From Rhexocercosporidium sp. MPI-PUGE-AT-0058 (Eukaryota; Ascomycota; Leotiomycetes; Helotiales): a stretch of 64,000 nt of DNA. Location: assembly GCA_020746875.1 (NCBI GenBank), contig JAGTJL010000005.1, positions 2,480,001 through 2,544,000 of the forward strand, read 5' to 3'. Each line of letters opens with the position of its first letter. Position 1 is the first letter of the stretch. The notes below the pieces were generated by a model. It was not told the origin of the DNA. It made no database searches and saw only the letters and a list, made by a program, of their open reading frames with translations. The position numbers and the translations under genes were made by a program. Positions 35,383 through 47,138 of this stretch are shown here, one piece after another.

Positions 35383-37629
35383 TTTTGCAAGGAGGAGAAT
35401 GCGGATTTGTGTGAACAATGGCCTTGTTGATCCTCTGGTTCTGGGCTCTGGTGTTGTAGTTGGGATTGTCCGCTTTGTCTGCTTTGTTTTGTTTGTTTAC
35501 TCGGTTGTTGGGAATCGTTAGCGAAGCGAGTCCAAGCGAGCCTAAGCTACTTCATTTACCGAGTGAATTATTGTGCGACGCGTCGAACGTCAACCTTCAC
35601 TTCGAACTGATCGTCAAATTCGAACCAAATCTGCGATTCACTCGTGCGCTCCCCACCCTCGTTTTTCAATTCGACATCGTTTCTTTGTTGATGGCGCGCG
35701 GGAGCTATTTGCGGATGCACGCAAATATTGTGTTGGTACTAGTGCTCGTTCCGGCGATTAAAGTTGTGGGAAAAGGAAAAAGAGAAAAAAAAGCCGACGG
35801 GAGGGGTCGGGGGCTAAGAGTTTGGAGGTGAAATGGAAAGGCTGTTTTGGGCGTTATGGAATGTGGATTGGTTGCTGGGAATGAGGATGAGGCGGGAATG
35901 GATGGTTTTGTTGATAGGTGTTCGCTTGTTTAGCGAGGCTGCGAAGGTACTCCCCCTGTATGAAAATGCAGTGTCAAGTGGGAAATATAGAGAGACAAAA
36001 ACACATCCGGTTGGGAAACTTGACTTGCATTTACACACAGAAGCTCTTAGGTTTCTAGAACCGGCTTCTGAGGAAGAGGAACAAGCTTCGAAAAACGAGC
36101 AGTCTTCAAAGCGATAGTCGAGATGCTATTCCCACTCAAAAGGTCAAGCAAGCTAATATTTGCTTTGATGTTCACGATAGCCAAAGTCCTTATATCAATC
36201 GCTATCGATAGGTCGATCCCATAGTCATAAAGGTACTGCTCGCATCGGTTTTGTCTACTGCAGTCTATAGCCTTTGGCGATTCTTTCACAGAGAGCTAAG
36301 GTGATGATATCAGATGTACAATGTATGCTAGAGATCTGTGAAAGCTGGAAGATGATAAACTTCTTCAAACTCGCGGTATTTAGATCATACTATTTGCGAG
36401 TCCATCTTCTTCAGCTTCAGAAATCGAGGATCCGCAAAGTCAAATGGCTCTTCGAGACCGCTTTGACAGCCTTCATTAGAGAAGGAGACTCATCTTTATC
36501 AATTCCACGGCTTCCGAGGCCTTAATTCCGTCTTGGCGTTACCTTCTTCAGCTACGCCGATGCCGAGCAGCAATCCAGAATCAACACTAACCGCTGGGAG
36601 ACCCTTCATCGTTGCATGCGCCGCGAGCACATCCTAGAAAAGATTTCCAGCGGGATAATTTACTTGACTTCTATTCCCAAAGACTCCAGGAGTTCAACTC
36701 AGCATGAAAGGCAAATCCATATGCTAAGGTGAATACCTATGCAGTGCTGACTAGCCATCAGAATCGCCAGGCGATCCACTTTGGAGCGCACGATTCTGGG
36801 CCTTTCCAGATATCGATATGGACTTTTTGATTGGATAGGATGACATGAACAAGGACGTAAGTTTTGTGGAGGAGGGAAGGTAAATCCTTGATATTCAGCA
36901 TCGCGGGATGTGATTCAACATTTTTAGGGTAGCCAAGACTCGCCTATACGAATGCTGAATCAATTCGTGATCCGTGGGTTCCCAAATCGACGTGTTGATT
37001 CGTCCGAGTTACGACACATGCGGTCTTCCATAATTACCCCGTTAACAAGGCATTTTATGCTATCTATCAGCTCGGTGCAGGAAAGGAATTGAGTATTAGG
37101 AGTAAGCTGTGGCGGGCCGTGGCTGCCGTTCAATGGGAAAGTCCCCAGCTCATTTTGCAGCAACAAATGCCAACCATACTGCAGATCACTGCACATTTTA
37201 TCCGGGGGAAGACATGAATAGTGAATCGCGCAAATATACACAACATCCAATCGGATCGTGCGCCGCAATATCGATATTATCATAGGGAAAGAGTGCAAAT
37301 CTTGGCGCTGCGTGGGAAGAGCTGAGACTGCGGCTGAGCTGAAAGCCTGCATGGGAATTGGCGACGCATGGGTTTTCAGAACCTCGCGAATAAAATATTT
37401 CCATGGCAAACCTTAATGATAGGAACAGCTAGCTAATCTCAAACGCACCTTTTAGATATGTGGAAAGTGCAATACAAGTTGCGATTTGGATCCCCTACTT
37501 AAATGTGAACAAATTCCCATTCGAAATAATTTGAAGCTCTAGCATGCCGTCTCTTCTTTTGACATCGATCTTCACCAATCAACAAATCAAACCAGCCCTT
37601 TGGGTATTGTTTCAAATCTGAATTAGAAT
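35383..37629. other. 2.2-kb gene-free stretch
   Basis: No supported gene. The first 500 bases are the upstream side of copy 2. From about 36100 the sequence becomes AT-rich and stop-laden. The final 100 bases lead into the NRPS-like gene. Confidence 0.5.
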
Positions 37630-40600
37630 ATGGGCTCCATCAATCCCTACGTCGAGAGCAATGAGCTTCTCCCAATAATTCTGGAGAACCGAGCAAGAAC
37701 AGACCCGCATGGCATATGGGCAAAGTTTCCCATTTCTCCCATTACATACAAGGAAGGCTTTCGTTCTGCAACCCACCTAGAGCTTTTGAACGCTGTCAAC
37801 AAAGTCGCTTGGCTGCTCGAAGAATCTCTAGGACGAAGCGAGACCTTCGAAACAATCGCCTACCTTGGGCCTAATGATCTTCGGAGTATCATTGTCGTTC
37901 TTGCGGGTATTAAGACTGGATACAAGGTCAGTCCAGGACATCCAAAGGATGAAGTGAGACTTTCTGAATAAATATAGACGTTCTTACCCTCTCCGCGAAA
38001 TAGCAAGGCTGCTCACCTTGCCCTCCTGACTCGACTAGAGTGTAAAGTCCTGCTCACCACATCACCGGAACTACCGTGTGTCCCAATGATTACTGAAGAC
38101 TACCCAATGAAGCGATTGCAAATCCCTGAGCTCATTGAGCTATTGTCGGCGAGCGATACTCCATTCTATCCGTACAATGCCATATATGAGGAAGCCAAGA
38201 ACGATCCCATCTTCGTTCTACATACTTCAGGGTCTACTGGTGAGTGCATTGATGCGACACGGAACTCTCTATTGAAATTCATCAGGTATCCCAAAACCCT
38301 TGACATACACTCACATGTTCAACACCTGTGTTGCTAATGTCACCTCTGTTCCAATGAGAGAGAATTTCGTCAATCTGAACACAAATTTCCAGACTGGGAG
38401 CTTCTTTTCCATTTTCCCGTCTTTCCACGTAAGTAAGCCCGATAAAATCTCACTTGACATGGACTAGAAACTAACCTGTGTTTTCAGGTTGTTGGCATAG
38501 GCTTCCAAATGATTATCCCTACATTCTATGGATGTGTTCCTGTTTATCCACTTCCATGCGCACCACCAACAACGGAAGGATTTCTTCAAGCCTTGAACTA
38601 TACTAGCCTCGACTGGGCATTCCTACCCCCCGTGTTAATTGATGAGCTCGGCAAACACATTCCGTCATTGGATTTTGTGGCTTCAAAGCTAAAGTACATC
38701 TATTTCACAGGAGGGGCTGTGCCAGCAGCCACAGGAGATGTTGTATCATCTCGGCTTCCGCTTCATCAAGTCATTGGGTCTAGTGAGTGCGCCATGTTCC
38801 CTCTCATACGCAATGAGACAGAATCTGGCGATGTCGACTGGAGTTATATCCAGATCCATCCAGTCTCCAACCCTGAGTTCCGTCATCGCTTCGGTGATCT
38901 TCACGAACTTGTCATAGTTCGAAAGCCCGAGTGCGAGAAGTATCAGGCCATCTTCACGCACTTCCCAGAGCTACGAGAATACGAGACCCGGGACCTGTTT
39001 TCTCCTCATCCAACAAAGCCAGGGTTCTGGAAGCATCGTTCCAGGATTGACGATGTTATTGTGTTCCTCAATGGAGAGAAGACCAATCCAGTGACTTTTG
39101 AGCAAGAGATCTCACGGCATCCGGAAGTTAAATCTGCCCTAGTTGTCGGACATCAGCGCGTCGAGGCTTTATTGCTCGTTGAGCGAATCAAAGATCACGA
39201 TCTCTCTTTACAAGAGCAGGATCAGCTCATCGATAGCATCTGGCCGGTCGTTCAACAGGCAAATACACAGTGTCCTGCTCACGCTCGGATCTCAAAGTCT
39301 AAGATTATGTTGGCGGATCCTGCAATGCCATTCCTACGGGCACCAAAAGGTACCATCCAACGACAAGCAACTTTGAACATCTACGAAGACAAGATCGACA
39401 AGATGTACCTGAAATCGGATTCCGAGGCAGCGGAAATCATGGAGCTACAGGATCTGGATATCTCAGGTTCAGCTTCTCCAATCGAAATTCTACGTTCTCT
39501 TGTCAGCCGAGTGACTGGATGGAAACAATTCGAAGACAAGGACGATTTTTTCTCGCTGGGGATGGACTCTTTACAAGTTCTCAACCTACGACGAGGTATT
39601 ATCTCGGCTTTGGGAAATCTTTCCATCACCACCGGAACCATTTACGCGAATCCCTCTGTTGACCTTCTGGTGGACGCGATCACGCAGACAACTTCCGAGG
39701 GGCAAGGATCGCCTACAAATTTGGGAATGACTCGTGTGGACAATATGGCAGTGATGCTGAAAGTATATGAGGATGAGATTGATAGACTCGCAGCGTCGAA
39801 GCAAGACCCTGCCTCAATCAATATCCAGCCTGCCGCGCCTGAGACTGTTCTTCTCACAGGATCAACTGGCGCTCTTGGGTCTTTCCTGCTTGACCGACTT
39901 CTTTGTTCCAAGTTCGTGTCCCAAATTTATTGCCTGAACCGTTCCCAAGACTCCGAAACACTGCAGAAACTTCGGAACCAAGAGCGAGAACTTCCGTCCG
40001 AGTTCCCCAACTCTCGAATTTCCTTTCTCACGGGAGATCCAGCCAAGCCCAATTTTGGCCTCGACGGCCCAACTTTCGACAAGCTAGCCTCGACAACGAC
40101 TCGAATAATCCATAATGCATGGCCAGTGGATTTCAACAAAACACTGCAATCATTCCAACCAAGTCTCGACGGTGTACTCGGTCTTGCTTCTTTTGCACAT
40201 ACAGCTGTGTTGTCCCCTGCTATATTCTTCATCGGCTCTATCAGCTCAGTTGGAAACTACCAGAACACGGAGGGTCATGTTGATATGATCCCCGAGAACA
40301 TGCTCCCAGATCTCAATACACCTACACCAATGGGCTACGGCGAAAGCAAATATCTAGCTGAACGAATTTTGGATCACGCGGCGAAAAAACTCAACATCAC
40401 TACTGCGGCGGCAAGAGTTGGACAAATTGCTGGGACTGCCGAAAATCCACGTGGGTGGAATCGGCGGGAGTGGTTTCCGAGCTTGGTGATAAGTTCAAAA
40501 TTCCTCGAGGCAATACCAGAAACACTTGGTCTTGGTGAGAACGACAGCGACACCATTGATTGGGTGCCAATTGATCAGCTTGTCGGAGTGCTGACTGACC

Positions 40601-41016
40601 TTGCATTAAACCTGAATGTGGATAATAAGAATGATGGCATCCAGATCTTCCATCCAATTCACCCTGCGCGTACGAATTGGAAGTCGCTCTTGCCGGCTGT
40701 GAAAGAGGCTCTTTCAGCTGTTGATTCTGTTGAAGTGCAGACGGTATCGTATAAAGACTGGGTTAAGAAGCTAAGGGACTCGATTGAACCTCTAAACGGG
40801 ATTGTAACTGCCGAAGAGTCGGAGAAAATGCTTGAGATGAACCCAGGAGTGAAGCTGCTGGATTTCTACGAGAGCCTCCTGAGCGAGGATGGACTTGGCA
40901 AGACAGTGAAAATGGAGATGGAGCAGACGCTGAAGTCAAGTGAGTCTTTGAGGGAGTTGAAACCTCTTCAGAAGGAATGGTTGCAGGGATGGATACAAGG
41001 CTGGCTACGTGTATGA
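37630..41016 (+). CDS. NRPS-like enzyme: adenylation, carrier and thioester-reductase domains
   Basis: Four exons, 37630-37926, 37978-38239, 38286-38428 and 38488-41016, give 1076 aa. The adenylation domain runs to about 530 and holds the P-loop VLHTSGSTG-IPKPL (spliced across an intron), FTGGAVP and VIGSSECAMFPL. The carrier domain has DDFFSLGMDSLQ, with Ser595 as the phosphopantetheine site. The C-terminal reductase has the NAD(P)H motif LLTGSTGALGSFL near 692 and YGESKYLAERIL, the Tyr/Lys pair of an extended SDR, near 851. No condensation domain is present. Such A-T-R enzymes activate an aryl or amino carboxylic acid and release it as an aldehyde or alcohol. The substrate pocket cannot be read with confidence by eye. 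Upstream and downstream neighbours are gene-free or decayed. Confidence 0.93.
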
Positions 41017-41496
41017 GGTACCGATTTGTCAATTCAACACAGTATTTGTTGTTTCCTGGTGCTGGTTTTTCTTTGTTTCTTCAACTCTTCGATTTCCATC
41101 ATGCGAAAGCCGTTTATGGTACTAAACGTGGACTGGACAATGACTTTCAATCTAAAGCAGCGATTTGCCAGTAGGTCATCTGGGACGGTGAGCCGAAAAG
41201 CGAGATTTCCGTAGTTTTAATTCTGCCACTCGGCAGAAGCTACAATAGGAGTCCTAGACTCTGGTCGTAGAGCTACGCCGACCTTCCAAAAAACGGTATT
41301 TCTTCCCAGGATCTTTCATGTGGCTTGCGAAATGGCCTCGGATACGCCGTGGTGGAAGTGGATCTGATAAGACGTGGTTACTGCGTGTTGGAGATAAATA
41401 TTCTTGATCGCCTTTCCCCATCTTCTTTCTCATGGTGTTCATATTCGTATTTTACATTGGATTTTTGATCCGGGTCCAGTTTCATACGAAGTCAAG
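41017..41496. other. 3' flank and spacer
   Basis: No gene seen between the NRPS-like gene and the following relic. Confidence 0.5.
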
Positions 41497-42152
41497 ATGA
41501 AGGTTCACTTTCTGATCGACTAAGTACTCGTGAATGTAGTTCTCTTATTACTCTACCTAGCGTCTATATCACAAGCAGCTGTTTGCCCTCAAGACAACTG
41601 CTATCGCGCCATTCTCGTGACATAGAAGGAAGGACAAGCATCCAGCTTCTGTTCTTCGCTTTTTCAGACCCTACGGCTACACTATCTTCCCTTGTGCAAA
41701 ACTGCGGTGCAGGAATGACAGCCATCGCGAAAACCAGCAGTATATGCTCGTGCTTCCTGCCTGTGGTGACTACAACAACAAGATCTGGATCCATCAGCTC
41801 CTCCAACGACCACGACTACAACAGAAATATTAACCACCACTGCTACTACTACGATGCCACATCCTCGCCTCTGGGTTGCGCCGAGCTCTTTACTAACAAT
41901 GGGTTCGATGATCCCGAGCCAGCAAGCATGGATTCCATCAGGAGTTTCTACCCCGGGACTGCAACACCAGAAGTTCTGGGGTCCAGTATCAGCGATTTAG
42001 CATTCAGCTTATCACCCCCCCCCCCCCAAGCCTCAATGAATGGAACCGCTCTTCGCGCATCTACATTACAAGGTGGCTTTAAACCGGTTCGCATACGTCA
42101 GCAAATACATCCATGCCCTAGAAAGCAGTACGGTATCCGTGGAAAGTTTTAG
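41497..42152 (+). pseudogene. Relic of a secreted Cys-rich (DNCYRA-type) protein
   Basis: From ATG 41497 one frame reads MKVHFLID, stop, VLVNVVLLLLYLASISQAAV (a signal peptide), CPQDNCYRAILVT, stop, KEGQASSFCSSLFQT. The CxxDNCxRA start and FCS segment are those of a common group of ascomycete secreted proteins. A second frame then carries NCGAGMTAIAKTSSICSC, the next Cys block of that group, and a Thr/Ser/Asn/Asp-rich stretch. So there are two stops (TAA and TAG) and at least one frameshift. A run of 11-12 C near 42017 sits in the tail. The two stops can each derive from CAA, CAG or TGG by one transition. Confidence 0.6.
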
Positions 42153-42596
42153 GTCAGTATAACCTCCATTTTACCCCTGATAGCTAGGAGCCGATGGTCC
42201 GAACAGTGCGTGTGAAGATGAACTTGCAGTGTTTCATTAAGGCTAGGAGGCACGATTTTGAATCTTCACTAACATCGAAGACAGATGTCGGGCATTGGGG
42301 CTGCACGTGGTTCTATGACCTTAACACTCTATTGGAGAATCCAAAACCCACTAGGGGGAGGACTAGAGTCATGAGATTGGGGCGACCCTAGTGGGTTAAC
42401 AACGGTTTATATTTGGAACGTCATACCTGGGACGGTTATCATTGAGTACAGAAGTGGGATGTTGATTTATAAGCTCATATTCTCTGCAGCTGCGGCCCAT
42501 CGGAGGATTCCTTCGAGAACTTGTCTATGCACTTTCAAAAAGCGACGATTTTTTGCCACTACTTTGATGAAGCTGTCGAATTGCAGAGGGAATATT
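42153..42596. other. Spacer
   Basis: About 440 bp, no gene seen; 3' flank of the F-box/ankyrin gene lies here. Confidence 0.5.
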
Positions 42597-44611
42597 CTAA
42601 ATCACCATTTTCTTCCACTTGTTCTTGCTACCTTTGCCCTTCCCTTTTCCTGATCCCTCATTACCCGGTTTCTGCTCTCCGGTACCCTTCACGATAGGTA
42701 GCACCTCAGATCTAGGCACTGCTTTCGAAGATACAACCCATGCAGCTTGCTTCTCCTCCCAACTCCCTAGATTCCTTGGCTTAGGTACCTCTTGGTGAAG
42801 ACTTTGCGGATCGTTCTGGTTTTGTTTTTTGATACCCGAGGTTGGCTTGCCGATTTGGCCAGCCAACATCCCCAAAGCTGGGAAATTCTCCTGGCGTTCC
42901 TTTATCGCTGCCTTCTCTCTCTGCATTTTTGTCTTTCTCCTGCCCTTTTTTGCTCCCAAATCAGCTTTTTCTGGCTGAGGCTCTGGTTCCACTTCAATAC
43001 CCCAACTGGCACCCAAAAGAAGAGCCTCGCTCTCCTTCTTTGCCTCGTCACACCAGTCCCGATAGATGTTCTGCTCCTCGAACCGAAACATATCTCGCAC
43101 AGAAACGAATGCATGCTTCCCAGCGATCTGTCGCGGCGTTTGCAGTCTAGTCATTCCTGTCGAATTGCTACCGAAATCAGGTTTAGTAGAAGTAAATCCA
43201 TGGTCGGGATCTGCGCCAAACTTGGCAAGAAGATGCAATGTGCCAGTCACTTCCTCCTCTCTATCGAAGTCCTGGTGCGAAAGAACTTCGTGCAACGGTG
43301 TTCTGCCTCTTGCATCCTCACGATTGATATTCGCAGCAGCGCTTTTCTCCAGGATATACGCCGCGACTTGCTTGAGCGCAAATCTACACGCGATGTGCAA
43401 CGCCGTGGAATGATCTACTTCTCGAACTATCAAATTTGGTATGTGTGACTGCTTGCGCAGAATGTACAGAGCAGCTTCCTCGTATCCCTGTACACAAGCT
43501 GCATAGAACGGGGTGTAGCCCTCTCCATTCGTCTCACTGAGCACGCCCAGCCCAACTCTCTGAACTATAAAGCGCAAGACACTGACCATCCCGCTCGCAG
43601 CGGCAAGATGGGTGGGGGTTTGTTGGCTATGATCGCAATTGATCGACTTCCAGCATCTTGCATCACAGGAATGCGCTCGAGTGCTCTCGATCTTCAGTCT
43701 TGGGTCTGCACTGAAATCAACCAGACCCTTTGCAGTGCGCAAGACTAGTTCTTCCCACAGGATCTCTGGTGGAATTGCTGGCTCGAAATACCCGTAGAAG
43801 TCATCGAAGAACTTCCAACGAGCGCGGCGGGTGAGTGTTGCATGCAAGGCCGAAATGCCGTAAATGGAGACCGTGCATGCATCTGCACCTCGAGCGAGGA
43901 GGAAAGATGTGGTGCGAGGTAGAGCATATGAGCAGGCTATGCGGAGGGCGGAGTTGAGTTCACGCTGTGTGAGGAGGTTGGGGCGAGCGAGTGCGAGGTA
44001 TAGTGGGGTGAGGTCTGGATAAGTCGTGCTCAGACTGTCGAGGGCGAAGTCTGATGATGAGCCATGCTTCATCAATTGGGAGGCAATGATTGGGGCATCC
44101 ATCGTAACGGCGAAGTGAAGGTAAGTGATCCCGTGTTGAGAAAATGGCGTTCCAGGGAGTGTGCTGGATTCCTCAATGTTAGCTTAATTCAGGAAAGTAG
44201 GCGAATAAGGTGAGACCTAGAGATTGAGGAAGAAAGTGAATTGAGAGCTCACCCTTTGAAGTCCACGATCTCTCCATAGCAAAACAATTGTTGTATAAGG
44301 TTTGAAGAATTATACTTCACAGCATGCAAGAATATCTCGACGAGACATTCGCGCTGCTTCTTGGGTCGATCTGAGGCCAGTGCCCAAGCCAGATGGCGGT
44401 CGAAGACATCGGGGAGGAAGAGGTGGTACAGACGGTGCGTCAGTCTGCAGATTGCATTGACGTCGCCGGTGCCGAAGAGGTTTGATATGATGAGGAGGAG
44501 AATCTCTGTTGGGAGAGTGGCGAAGTTGGCTGGTTCCTCCATGGTGTCGGGTGCGTGGGCTGGGAATGTTGTGAGATTGAGTTGCTCAGCGTCCGACATT
44601 GTCCATAACAT
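42597..44611 (-). CDS. F-box and ankyrin-repeat protein
   Basis: Two exons, 44611-44253 and 44163-42597, give 641 aa. Residues 28-70 form an F-box-like segment (NFATLPTEILLLIISNLF, then AICRLTHRLYHLFL). After the intron come about five ankyrin-type units: GITYLHFAV, DLTPLYLALARPN, GISALHATL, TPTHLAAASGMVSVLRFIV, YTPFYAACVQGYEEAALYIL, STALHIACRFALKQVAAYIL and RGRTPLHEVL. The C-terminal 180 residues are Lys/Glu-rich with basic runs (KKGRRKTKMQRE; GKGKGKGSKNK), likely disordered and possibly nuclear. An F-box with repeats suggests substrate choice for an SCF ubiquitin ligase; such ankyrin proteins are very numerous in Pezizomycotina and few have known targets. A second start (MSDAEQ, 44599) is 12 nt downstream. 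Confidence 0.85.
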
Positions 44612-45224
44612 GGAGCGTGGGTTGTTCTTTAATTAAATATTTTAACTAGCGCGAAGCTAAAAGCGATCTAGTCGAAGCTTATGAAAGTCAAGAGGCGAAT
44701 AGATCCTGGGCTCGGGACGAGCCGCCCAGCTCTTCTTGATTGTAACCGCTCAAGATTCACGAACTATTCTTGATGCAGTCACTAGTCACCCCTCCTTATT
44801 GTCCTATAATCCTAGTAAGATTTATAGCCAGATCTAAAAAATTTCGCTTGAGGACTCCTCCCGCGAGTTCTTGTTTGGATTCCTAGCTGGATTTGTTGAC
44901 ATCGCAATTAAGCGAGGGTGCAAAAGCGCGCTAGCATTGTCCCCACGAGATCCACCATTTCAATCTAGCATTCTAAACATTGATAAGCACCTCACTTGAA
45001 GTCCAGCAAGTGATATACGTGCGAGAGAAAGCGTGATTGAAATCGGTAAGGAGGTTCTTGAGCCATAGTGCAGCAGTGGACGACATGACTTACAAGCCAA
45101 TCATTATGGTACAAGAAGAGTTTATTGTCATGTTATGATATGCTTAATGTTTCCTATATCAGCACAACAATGTATCAGAAGCATCCGTGAGTGCTATTGT
45201 ATTCCATTGAAGTCTTCCTAGTTG
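44612..45224. other. Start of the gene-poor, AT-rich island
   Basis: Promoter side of the F-box/ankyrin gene, then AT-rich sequence with stops in all frames. No gene seen. Confidence 0.5.
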
Positions 45225-45760
45225 CAACACGGGATCAATGCACCTTCAATTGCAGCCTGCTCGTTCGTAGAATTTGCGAGCAACTCCTTCAACTTCGGGT
45301 AGGGAATCATTGCGATCAGAAATGCTTCCATGAAAGAATATGCGGAGTGACTGGTATTGCCACTTTATTGGCGAATTATCCACCGATCTGGTCTCGGAAG
45401 ACATTTCACAAGTGGTAATGAGTACAGTCCATTTATTCATTGAGCCAAAGGATTGAGTTCGTCATCGTGCCCTGGCATCTGCGCGGATTAGGTTGTATGC
45501 ATTTTGGCGGATTCAAGAGTTCAGTCAAGTGGATCATCTTGAATGATGCACAAAGAGTCGATACATAGATATCTGTATTCCATGCGCCTTGTAATCGCAA
45601 TAGCATCTTTACACAAAGATGGTAGTGAATTGAGAGATATTCCCTTCCGTCGCTGGCCAATCGTAGACAAAGTGGTTGAGAGGGGTAGGCAGGGGATTAA
45701 GAGACGCACGTATGGGATGATGGGCTTGAAACTCTTGCAGTCATCTAAGAGCTAGTGAGA
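45225..45760 (-). pseudogene. Relic of a HET-domain gene
   Basis: One minus-strand frame reads LSTTLSTIGQRRKGISLNS, then LPSLCKDAIAITRRMEYRYL and CIDSLCIIQDDPLD, stop, TLESAKMH. This is the HET core (usual form: SLPxTFQDAITITRxLGIRYLWIDSLCIIQD, then DWxxESAKM). The stop replaces the conserved Trp of DW (TGG to TGA, a single G-to-A change). Further HET-like pieces downstream have more stops. No intact start or end remains. Confidence 0.65.
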
Positions 45761-47138
45761 AGCAATCATCAGAATCTGCCCGCACGCAAAGTCTCCTTTC
45801 AGCAGCCATGTTGGTTAAAGGTTCATGTATCAAACTGGTCAGATCTAGTGCCATTGTCGATTTGATCGCACCTACATGTATCTGCAAATACTCCATAAGA
45901 GACCCAATGGAGCCCGTTCATTTCGTTGAGACCGATGTCCCTCGTAATATCTTGTATTGCAATACAACTAGTGCCAATTTCGTTTTGTGGTATTTCTGTG
46001 TCAGCACTGGGTTTCGGTACTTCTCCAAGCAGAAAACAACAGACTAGACACCCAAGGTCCGCCGAGTCACATATCTTCCCAAAGCTATTATGAAGGGCAA
46101 ATTATCTTCGCGATGAGAGTAGATCTGCATCGCGCAATTGGTTACAAGGCTCGCAGAGTCAGTTATCCCAGCTAATCACTACGAGCATATGGGCAGAACT
46201 GTACTCGATATTCCGTCAGGGAATAAATTTAGATTAAGTGAGCCGTCTAGAATACCCTGACAGTGCACCAATAGCGTCAACTAGTAATGCCTAACGATGG
46301 AAAGGTGAAAATATGTAAGTGCTACACTAATAACTTTCAATGTTAGGCTGCGGGCTGTGGGCGAGTGTATGGAATTGAGATGAGCGTTGTGTTGCAAGAG
46401 ACTGAACGCACGACTAAGGACGGCAAAGGGTGAAGATGAAGGTTGGCTGCTACTTCAATTATATTCTACTTGTGTATCAAATCGGAGATGCTGCATATGA
46501 CGACCTGCGAGCCATGTGATTCAGGGTAGGTTAAAAAGACGGCTGATGGAGGAAACAGCTGTCAGAATAGGTTCAACTTTAATTGCCTCACACCTCGCTT
46601 TCCCCACCTCTAAACTGGCTAGGAGCCGAATGACCATGGGCCAAAGGTTCCATCACCAAGCGATATCGGTTTAGGTTTCGCTTCTTGTGGGTATTCAGTT
46701 TAGTTGCGTCTATCGCGGTGCGAAGTTCAAAGAAATCCCTTCGCACTCATATAAAGGCGATGATAATCTAAAAAAGGCACCTCATCTAATGGAAAGAAGA
46801 TATCCAAACAAGCAGACGAGACTTCACGTCCCAGCCAGACTCACACCAATCTCAAATGAAAATGATTCTGCACGGTTTGCGCCAGACTTGACATCCTGGG
46901 GCATCTTTAACAGGGCCCTTAGATTCATTGGATGAGGCTGCGTCAACGAGTGGACCTCTGGCCTGGAAATTGACCTCGTGAAGCGAATTAGACAGACTCC
47001 CAGATGTATTTTTCCGTATCACTACTGTGCGCAGGATGTTGTATTGCGAAGCAAGTTATGTCCACAACTGGTGTGTTCAGAACCGCGTCAGGCATGAACG
47101 GAGTAATACTATATCTACAGAACTTTAACCAACGACGC
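45761..47138. other. Gene-free part of the AT-rich island
   Basis: Only short, unsupported frames. No RNA gene recognised. Confidence 0.5.

Noticed and set aside
42792..43448. 218-aa plus-strand frame
   Set aside because: Antisense shadow of the ankyrin-repeat exon.
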